A stretch of 42,585 nucleotides of DNA from Oscillospiraceae bacterium (GTDB lineage Bacteria; Bacillota; Clostridia; Oscillospirales; Oscillospiraceae), in the NCBI GenBank assembly GCA_021203045.1, contig JAJQBY010000118.1, forward strand, positions 1 through 42,585, read 5' to 3'. The translations under genes and the position numbers were made by a program. Positions 36,813 to 42,585 of the stretch are shown here, one piece after another. Position 1 is the first letter of the stretch; every line of letters starts with the position of its first letter. The notes under the pieces are model-generated. The model searched no databases and had not been told where the DNA came from. It saw only the letters and a program-made list of their open reading frames with translations.

Positions 36813-37468
36813 TGGAATACGCAGTGATACTGGAAAACGTGGTAACACCGGGACGGGACGGACGCGGCCAGCTCCGGGGAGCCAGCCTCTCCATCCCGCA
36901 GGGCCGGCGGGTGCAGATCTCCGGCGGGCAGGACGGGAGCGGCCAGACGCTTCTGGAGCTTATAGGCGGCCTTCAGCGTCCCGCGTCAGGCCGGGTGCTG
37001 GTGCTGGGACAGGATATGAACGACCTGAACGAACGGCAGACCGCTGCCTTTCGGGGCGGACATATAGGCTTCGTGTCCGGGCGGCCCGCCTTCTGGCCGG
37101 GAATGACCATGGCGGAGAACGTGGCCCTGCCCCTGCGGCTCCGGGGCCGGACGGAAGATGTGGGCGCGGCCCAGACATTGGAATCTGTAGGGATGGGGCA
37201 TATCGCCTGGGCCTATCCCAAAAGCCTGTCGCAGACGGAAATGCGGTGCGCAGCTCTGGCGAGGGCCATGATCGCCGGGCCGGAGCTGCTGATACTGGAC
37301 AGGGTTGCATCCGGCCTGAATCGCCGGGAGGCGGAACGATTCCGGGAGGCACTCCGGGCCGTGCTGACGGATAAAATAACGCCGCTGTCCCTGGATGAGG
37401 ACGGCCCGGATGAGACAGATACCGACATGGCCTGCGCGCTCAGATACGGGAGGATAGAAAGATTATGA
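36812..37468 (+). CDS. Degenerate ABC ATPase-like protein (LolD/MacB-type), likely inactive
   Basis: A 218-residue protein that keeps the overall ABC fold but has lost the chemistry. The P-loop reads GGQDGSGQT, with the essential lysine replaced by Q45. The signature LSGGQ is LSQTE (139-143). Walker B ends ILDR, with the catalytic glutamate replaced by R164, and no switch histidine follows. Q-loop region and family-specific segments (FWPGMTMAENVALPL) still resemble LolD/FtsE-type ATPases. Length is full and the frame clean, so it is a conserved protein rather than a fresh pseudogene. It may be a structural partner for the MacB-like protein at 39051. Confidence 0.85.
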   Translation: MEYAVILENVVTPGRDGRGQLRGASLSIPQGRRVQISGGQDGSGQTLLELIGGLQRPASGRVLVLGQDMNDLNERQTAAFRGGHIGFVSGRPAFWPGMTMAENVALPLRLRGRTEDVGAAQTLESVGMGHIAWAYPKSLSQTEMRCAALARAMIAGPELLILDRVASGLNRREAERFREALRAVLTDKITPLSLDEDGPDETDTDMACALRYGRIERL

Positions 37469-39054
37469 AACGGAAGAAAAATATACTCACGGCTATATTG
37501 CTCCTGCTGATTGCAGCGGCCCTGCTCCCCTTCGCCGTCCTGGCAGATGAGACGGAAGCTGATACGACAGAACCTACAGCGACAGCAGAGCCAACAGCGA
37601 CAGTCGAACCAACTGCCACACCGGAGCCGACTGCCACAACAGCCCCAACGGAGACGCCGGAAGCAACTGCCACGGCGACTCCTACAGAAGTCCCGGAGTC
37701 CACAGCAGTCGTCACCTCCGGCGTCGTTACCCTGTCCATCGACGATGAAAACATCTACGAGGGCATGGACAAAGCCTATAAAGACGGCTATGTCCCCCAG
37801 GTGGCCGACGGCATGGTGACAGTGGTGCTGCCGCTCATCGCCAGCGGAGCGCTGCAAAGCGACCAGCTCACCGTCACCCCCTCTCTGGGGGACACGAGCA
37901 GCACTCCTATCGTGTATAAAAACTACCAGAAAACCTTCTATCTGGCAGACAATCCTGTGAACCCGGACAGCGATGGAAATGCCACGGGAACAGTCTCCTC
38001 CTATCTGGTCAGCTTCCAGATGGAGCTGGACGAGGACAGGCAGAATGGGACATATCCCGTCACCCTGGACGTATCCGCTCAGACGGAGGACGGAACCGAG
38101 GTGACAGCCAGCTTCACCTGCTATATCACTATCACAGACGGAACCTCCGACAATGACAGCTCGGATACGGCGGTGTCCTACAGTAGCGGCACCAGCAGCA
38201 CCGTGGAATTTCAGCCAAAGGTGCTGATAAGCCGGTACAGCACCGACCCGGCCACCGTTCCGGCAGGCGAGGAATTTACCGTCACCGTGACCCTGCGCAA
38301 CACCAGCGATACCCAGGACGTGCAGAACATGGTGGTGTCCGTATCCTGTAGCAGCGATAATTTCCTTCTGAAAAACGACAGCAGCGATATTTACATAGAC
38401 GAGCTGAAGGCCGGCGAGACCATAGATGTCCCCATCACCTATGCCACCGATCTGGAGACTGCCGCCCAGCGGTATGCCATCACTCTCTCCATGCAGTATG
38501 ACAACAGCAGCGGCTCTACTCTGTCCTCCACCGGCACGGTGACGGTCACAGTGGTGCAGGTGCCGGAGGTGGAGCTGTCCCCCTTCACGCTGGATGAGTC
38601 GCTGAACGCCGGGGATACGGTGCAGCTTGCCTTCCAGGTGATGAATCTGGGGCGCTGCCCGGTGTATAACGTCCGCCTGGAGCTGGACGTGCCGGGCCTG
38701 TCCGCCGTGGGGACGGCCTTTATCGGCATCATGGAGGCGGGCACATCGGCAGATACCTCTGTGAATGTGTTTGTGGGAATGAAGGATATTGAGGAGGGCC
38801 AGGACGCCTCAGAACGGTACGGAGACACCAGCGGCGTGGTGCGCCTGATCTATGAGGACGCCGCCGGGGAGGAATATACCCAGGAGATCGAGGTGTCCAC
38901 CAGCATCCAGGCCCTGACTATTACTGCCGCAGATACGGCAGACGAGGAGGAAGACGAGGCCCGTGCCGTCCAGTGGTGGGTGTTTGTCCTGGCGGGAGCC
39001 GCCGTCATTGCGGTGCTGGCTGTTCTGCTGGTCAGGCGGCGGATACGCCGATGA
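37465..39054 (+). CDS. Membrane-anchored surface protein with Thr/Pro stalk
   Basis: A 529-residue exported protein with a signal peptide (cut likely after AVLA, residue 27), then a Thr/Pro/Glu stalk (about 30-80, units like EPTATA). Beta-rich domains follow: an N-terminal one with VTPSLGDTS, then repeats like those in CARDB/COG1361 S-layer-type proteins (GEEFTVTVTLRNTSDTQDVQ and GDTVQLAFQVMNLGRCPVYN). A final helix (about 500-522) is followed by VRRRIRR. The whole body is therefore outside, anchored at the C-terminus. It starts by ATGA overlap with the inactive ATPase gene and ends overlapping the MacB-like gene. Confidence 0.88.
   Translation: MKRKKNILTAILLLLIAAALLPFAVLADETEADTTEPTATAEPTATVEPTATPEPTATTAPTETPEATATATPTEVPESTAVVTSGVVTLSIDDENIYEGMDKAYKDGYVPQVADGMVTVVLPLIASGALQSDQLTVTPSLGDTSSTPIVYKNYQKTFYLADNPVNPDSDGNATGTVSSYLVSFQMELDEDRQNGTYPVTLDVSAQTEDGTEVTASFTCYITITDGTSDNDSSDTAVSYSSGTSSTVEFQPKVLISRYSTDPATVPAGEEFTVTVTLRNTSDTQDVQNMVVSVSCSSDNFLLKNDSSDIYIDELKAGETIDVPITYATDLETAAQRYAITLSMQYDNSSGSTLSSTGTVTVTVVQVPEVELSPFTLDESLNAGDTVQLAFQVMNLGRCPVYNVRLELDVPGLSAVGTAFIGIMEAGTSADTSVNVFVGMKDIEEGQDASERYGDTSGVVRLIYEDAAGEEYTQEIEVSTSIQALTITAADTADEEEDEARAVQWWVFVLAGAAVIAVLAVLLVRRRIRR
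37561..37695 (+). repeat. Imperfect tandem repeat encoding the Thr/Pro/Glu stalk
   Basis: Short units encoding E-P-T-A-T-x recur about seven times with drifting codons. Length variation between strains would be expected here. Confidence 0.7.
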
Positions 39055-40022
39055 GAGGACGGGTATTGCTGCGGTGCGCCTTCCAGAGCCTTCGGCCCGG
39101 TCTGACAGCAGCGCGGCTGGGGCTGACCGCCCTGGGGATGCTGTGTCTGATGCTCGCCGCATCCCTGGGAATAGGGATAATGCAGGCAAAGCGTCAGCCC
39201 TGTGAGCTGACCGTGACAGCCTCTCAGTATCAGACCATCACAGAGCAGACGGTGCAGGACATTCTAACGCTGGAGGATGTGACGGCAGCCACCGGCGTGT
39301 TGGAGCTTTCCGCGACCGTCACCACCGGCAGCTATTCCGCCAGCCTCACCGTTCTGGGCATAGACCGGGATTATCTGGCCCTGGATTTTCAAACAGGGGA
39401 GCTGTTTCCGGCAAGCAGTGACATGCCCCGCCTCATTCTGAGCCAGAGCGCGGCAAAGGAATTCCTAGACCCGGACGACCCGCCCACCGGCGGCAAAACC
39501 TATGAGCCGGACATAGACTGGCTGGATGCAGATTTCACCCTCCGGACCGGGGACAGCACCGTTCCCGCCGCTGTCAGCGGCATATACACGGACGAGGACG
39601 CAGGAGCCGCCTATATGGATCTGTCTCTGGCGAAGGAGCTGGCAGGGACTGCAACGTATTCTTACGCCCTGGTGCGCATCACCGATACCGGCACGGTGGA
39701 GACCATCTCCGCCGCCATCGCCGCCCTGGGCTATGCGGTCACGGATGAGACTGCCGCGCTGGGGGAGGAATGGGCAGGCAATGCCGAACGGGCCGCCTAT
39801 CGGACTGCACTGGCCCTGGCGCTGCTTCTGTCTGCCGCGCTGATAAAACGCATAGACACGCTGCAAAGCCAACTGGAAGATACCGGCCTGCGCCGGGATA
39901 TGCTCTGGATGGGCGCGGAGGAAGCAGCTCTCCGGCAGGCGGCGCGGCGCCGGGAGTCGCTTCTGGCCCTCGCCGCCGCAAGTTTGGCGGCGGCTGTGTT
40001 TCTGATTGCAAACAGCATATAA
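39051..40022 (+). CDS. MacB/FtsX-like membrane protein, short C-terminus
   Basis: A 323-residue protein. It has an N-terminal helix (about 21-44), an extracellular region of about 190 residues with MacB periplasmic-core character (VTASQYQTITEQTVQDILTL, LTVLGIDRDYLAL), and only two further weak helices (about 243-262 and 297-320). A standard FtsX/MacB permease has four helices, so one is missing or the C-terminal part is reduced. The start at 39051 is fixed by the ATGA overlap. It would be the natural partner of the LolD-like ATPase at 36812, which is inactive. It is last in the operon. Confidence 0.75.
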   Translation: MRGRVLLRCAFQSLRPGLTAARLGLTALGMLCLMLAASLGIGIMQAKRQPCELTVTASQYQTITEQTVQDILTLEDVTAATGVLELSATVTTGSYSASLTVLGIDRDYLALDFQTGELFPASSDMPRLILSQSAAKEFLDPDDPPTGGKTYEPDIDWLDADFTLRTGDSTVPAAVSGIYTDEDAGAAYMDLSLAKELAGTATYSYALVRITDTGTVETISAAIAALGYAVTDETAALGEEWAGNAERAAYRTALALALLLSAALIKRIDTLQSQLEDTGLRRDMLWMGAEEAALRQAARRRESLLALAAASLAAAVFLIANSI

Positions 40023-40025
40023 AAC

Positions 40026-40056
40026 CCACAGGGCTTCCGGACCGGAAGCCCTGTGG
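40026..40056. terminator. Bidirectional hairpin between the ABC operon and the XRE regulator
   Basis: CCACAGGGCTTC (40026-40037) pairs perfectly with GAAGCCCTGTGG (40045-40056). The minus side has GGGTTTTAT, the plus side only CTCATTGTGTTT, so it works best for the minus-strand gene. Confidence 0.7.
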
Positions 40057-40084
40057 CTCATTGTGTTTAGTTCCGCGCCGCGCC

Positions 40085-41434
40085 TTATCCCTTCCGCTGT
40101 TTTCGATAGACGACAACCGTGACGACGGTCTCTGCCACATAGGCCGCGACAAACAGGATATTCAGCCAGAAGATAACAAAGTCCGCGTGGGCCAGGGCCT
40201 CATCATCGTATGTAACGATGGGCAAATAACCGCTGGACTCGCCGCCATAGCGGATACAGCTGACGGATCGGTTTCTCCACACCCACTTGCACAGCAGATT
40301 TCCTTCCCCGTCCACCAGGGCGTCCCCGTAGGTCACATTGCTCAGAGAGTTTACATAACTTTCGCTCACAGGGCTTCCATTTTCATCGAAATACAGCGAC
40401 TCCCAATCCTCCGTAAACGCCTGATAAATCAGCACAGCTTCTTCCTCCGGCTCAGAGACCACCGCAACGGCTTCGGTACCGTAATAATCGGTATCTCTCG
40501 AAACCACCTCCTCGATGTAGGCCACGAAGCTGTTATAATCCTCAAACAGCGTTCCGCTGGTGAAAACCGTTGCATCCACCGCGTTGACCCCAATTTGGGC
40601 CGCAAGGGTGATAACCAACGCCACGCACAGCCTGACGCCGTATTTTCGCTGAAGCCGGTGCTTTTTCCAATAGCAGGCCTCCGCCGCTTCATCCATCCGC
40701 AGGACGCCTTTTTTCACCAGGGAGGCGTTGACGGCCCAGCATATTACGACATAAACGACGGTCAAGACAGCCGCCGCCAGCAGGCCATAGGCAAGCCAGC
40801 TGGCAGCGCTCAGCCCCAGATAGGCGGCCACAAACAGAAGCGGCAGCGCCACGCCCAGCAAAAACACGTCAAGGCCGAAGGAATACTCCCCCAGGCGCAC
40901 CACGCTTCTTTTATAATTGTATAAATCCTTGCCCTCGTCTATCCCGGCCACGGCGGCAAAGGCGTTGTTGATGAAAATGAGCTGGCAGACGACCCCGGCA
41001 ATCAGAAATATCATGGCCACGGAAAACCCGATGATGGCATAGAGAAAGCCCAGGTTCAATATCATGGCGGCGGCCAGGCCCGCCAGGGATACGCCCATGG
41101 CAATATAGGTGTGGTTTTTGTACCTGGTGAGGCCGGCGGCCAGCAATCGCTGCCGCTGCTTCTGCCCTCTGGCGGTGGCGCTCTCCCCCTCGGCCTCGGC
41201 TTCGTCGGCCCGCTCCTCCGGAGCCCTGCGCTCGCCGCGGAGAAGCTCGTCGCAGGTCACGCCGAAAATCTCCGCAATCACGGGTATCAGGGAGAGGTCA
41301 GGCGCGCCCTCATCCCGCTCCCAGCGGCTGACGGTTTTATCGGATACGTTCAGCCTGTCGGCCAAATCCTTTTGGGTCATGCCGTTGGCCTTTCGCAGCG
41401 CGGCGATGAAGGCTCCTATGGATTTCTGTCCCAT
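40085..41434 (-). CDS. XRE-family regulator fused to a membrane domain
   Basis: A 449-residue protein. The N-terminal helix-turn-helix (about 1-65: MTQKDLADRLNVSDKTVSRW) is followed by a charged linker to about 100 and then seven or so membrane helices. An extracellular region (about 300-410) ahead of the last helix is rich in Asp, Glu and Tyr. This layout suggests a membrane-bound sensor-repressor. The ATG at 41434 is chosen because AGGAGG lies just before it; the frame extends further upstream without a good site. It follows the CPBP gene by 87 bases. Orthologues are commonly annotated only as helix-turn-helix proteins. Confidence 0.85.
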   Translation of the reverse strand: MGQKSIGAFIAALRKANGMTQKDLADRLNVSDKTVSRWERDEGAPDLSLIPVIAEIFGVTCDELLRGERRAPEERADEAEAEGESATARGQKQRQRLLAAGLTRYKNHTYIAMGVSLAGLAAAMILNLGFLYAIIGFSVAMIFLIAGVVCQLIFINNAFAAVAGIDEGKDLYNYKRSVVRLGEYSFGLDVFLLGVALPLLFVAAYLGLSAASWLAYGLLAAAVLTVVYVVICWAVNASLVKKGVLRMDEAAEACYWKKHRLQRKYGVRLCVALVITLAAQIGVNAVDATVFTSGTLFEDYNSFVAYIEEVVSRDTDYYGTEAVAVVSEPEEEAVLIYQAFTEDWESLYFDENGSPVSESYVNSLSNVTYGDALVDGEGNLLCKWVWRNRSVSCIRYGGESSGYLPIVTYDDEALAHADFVIFWLNILFVAAYVAETVVTVVVYRKQRKG

Positions 41435-41521
41435 CGTGCATACCTCCTCAGGCATTTTGTTGTCCTTACGCCTGAAATTCTAACAATATGTCAGCGAGAA
41501 TACCACCCAACAGACCGGGAA

Positions 41522-42346
41522 TCACTCTCGGATTTCGAGAATTTGAGCCTCCCGGCCCGTGATCTGGTCCATTTTCTTCCGCCGGAGGAGGAACACAGCC
41601 AGGCCCACATACAGCGCCACGCTCAGCAGCCGCTCCGGGCCATAGGAGGATATGACCTCCACCTCGGAGGCGACGCCCCATACGCCGGTGCTCATCAGCG
41701 CGACAAAATCGTTCACCGCATGCAGGCAAATCAGCGCCCACAGATTGCCGCACCGGACATATATGGCCCCGAAATATATCCCCACGCCCACCGCCGCCGC
41801 AGCCTGCAGGATACCCGCCGCCGGGGTAAGCCCTGCGGTGAGAATGTTGGAAAGATGGGCCAGACCAAAGATCGCTCCGGAGACGATGACGGTCAGCCAC
41901 ACGCCCTTAGCCCTGTCCCGGCCGAAGCAGTCCGCCAGCACGTTCAGGATAAGCCCCCGGAACAGCAGCTCCTCCGCCAGCCCAACGGCAAACATATCGA
42001 AGGTATAGCCCAGTATCACCGCCGCCGGCTGTATCGAGCCCTGGGAGAGCCCCTCTATCAGGCCGCCGATCAGCAGCAGCGCGATCAGAACGACCAGAAA
42101 TCCCCCCGCCCGGATACCGGCCAGCAGTCCCCGGCCACGGTCCGTCAGGATATGAAACTTTTTCAGCCGCCACAGCGCCAGAAGCGTCAGCGCCGCCAGG
42201 AGCATATCGATGAGCCCCTCTACCCAGTACAGGTTTCCATTGGGGAGCAGCAGGGCAAAGCCTACGCCCAGCAGCCAGCCCAGAATCACGAAGGCGACCG
42301 CCGCACCGACGCAAAACAAACAGGACAAAAATTTTTTCTCTTTCAT
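41522..42346 (-). CDS. CPBP-family intramembrane metalloprotease
   Basis: A 274-residue, eight-helix Abi/CPBP (type II CAAX-protease-like) protein. The motif AEELLFRG (EExxxR, first zinc-binding glutamates) sits near residue 130. The second and third motifs FGLAHL and CLHAVND carry the histidines. The ATG at 42346 follows GGGAG after a leader containing a 7-bp hairpin. Members are linked to bacteriocin self-immunity, quorum peptides or membrane-anchor proteolysis. The neighbouring regulator suggests a shared signal. It heads the two-gene unit with the XRE protein. Confidence 0.9.
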   Translation of the reverse strand: MKEKKFLSCLFCVGAAVAFVILGWLLGVGFALLLPNGNLYWVEGLIDMLLAALTLLALWRLKKFHILTDRGRGLLAGIRAGGFLVVLIALLLIGGLIEGLSQGSIQPAAVILGYTFDMFAVGLAEELLFRGLILNVLADCFGRDRAKGVWLTVIVSGAIFGLAHLSNILTAGLTPAAGILQAAAAVGVGIYFGAIYVRCGNLWALICLHAVNDFVALMSTGVWGVASEVEVISSYGPERLLSVALYVGLAVFLLRRKKMDQITGREAQILEIRE

Positions 42347-42395
42347 GTGCTTTCTCCCTGTGTCTCTTTGATGAGGAGCCATCGGCTCCTTCGTT

Positions 42396-42424
42396 ATTTT
42401 ACAGGCGCGCCTCCCGCCTGTCAA
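42396..42424 (-). promoter_or_regulatory. Promoter of the CPBP-XRE unit
   Basis: On the minus strand perfect TTGACA (42424-42419), 17 bases, TAAAAT (42401-42396). Its leader contains the hairpin AGGAGCC/GGCTCCT (42374-42390). Confidence 0.8.
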
Positions 42425-42470
42425 GTGATACCGGCCGCGCGGCCGCTCCGTCCGGAGCGCCATATAAGCA

Positions 42471-42503
42471 AAGAGCGTGTACCCTTGTCAGATACACGCT
42501 CTT
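42471..42503 (-). terminator. Terminator of the gene at the right edge
   Basis: AAGAGCGTGTA (42471-42481) pairs perfectly with TACACGCTCTT (42493-42503). On the plus side ATTTTCC follows; on the minus side TTTGC. It lies 17 bases past the stop codon of the edge gene. Confidence 0.8.
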
Positions 42504-42519
42504 ATTTTCCATTGTCGAT

Positions 42520-42585
42520 TCACCAGCCGGCCACAGCCTGCTCCATATCCAGAAGATTGTCATAGGCCTGCATACACAGGGGCAA
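42520..42585 (-). CDS. C-terminal end of an unidentified protein (cut by window edge)
   Basis: The minus strand is open from the right edge to a TGA at 42520-42522 and gives 21 residues ending LLDMEQAVAGW. The terminator just beyond supports a real gene end. Another minus frame is also open to the edge here, so the assignment rests mainly on position. Too short to name. Confidence 0.45.
   Translation of the reverse strand: MPLCMQAYDNLLDMEQAVAGW

Noticed and set aside
37561-37695. CRISPR-like short repeats
   Set aside because: The repeats are coding Thr/Pro units without spacers; no cas genes are present.

Overview
The window looks like the chromosome of a GC-rich, low-G+C-phylum anaerobe, most likely a gut Firmicute of the Oscillospiraceae type (Flavonifractor/Intestinimonas/Oscillibacter-like). 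This is inferred from strong AGGAGG ribosome binding sites, an S-box (SAM-I) riboswitch on metK, a CarD-type regulator, a two-subunit Fe-S fumarase, a long-form hibernation factor and Gram-positive lipoprotein signals. No rRNA, tRNA or CRISPR array was seen.

Layout: (1) 1-470 holds the 5' end of an IS1182-type transposase that runs off the left edge, next to a gene remnant. (2) 499-4150 has a nitroreductase, a large secreted beta-helix-like protein and a cysteine hydrolase, each with its own promoter or terminator. (3) 4204-7189 is a more AT-rich accessory stretch on the minus strand: a truncated AbrB gene, unknown proteins, and a tandem pair of paralogues of unknown family. (4) 7351-10021 is the SAM cycle pair metK-ahcY under a SAM-I riboswitch with terminator. 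(5) 10110-11269 has a VanZ-like protein and the ribosome hibernation factor.

(6) 11458-21970 is one long co-directional block: pyrG, glmS, purB, purA, nadE, two fumarase subunits, a voltage-gated-type K+ channel and malic enzyme. Spacing is tight, with ATGA overlaps, and it appears to run from a consensus promoter and structured leader to a strong terminator. (7) 21991-26847 has a secreted alpha/beta hydrolase divergent from a LysR regulator, a CarD regulator and an OFA-type MFS transporter.

(8) 27017-31137: a frameshifted TetR regulator with a palindromic operator beside its own start, divergent from HdeD-like, AI-2E-type and GH79 (heparanase-like) genes. (9) 31307-40022 is the most interesting region. 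Two paralogous lipoproteins precede two ABC-2-like permeases, an intact ABC ATPase, a second ATPase-like protein that has lost its catalytic residues, an anchored surface protein with a Thr/Pro-rich stalk, and a short MacB/FtsX-like protein. The last six genes are mostly joined by stop/start overlaps. The second lipoprotein gene is visibly AT-rich in the middle but shares near-identical ends with the first, as if exchanged by recombination. (10) 40085-42346 is a CPBP protease followed by a membrane-linked XRE regulator, with a gene 3' end at the right edge.
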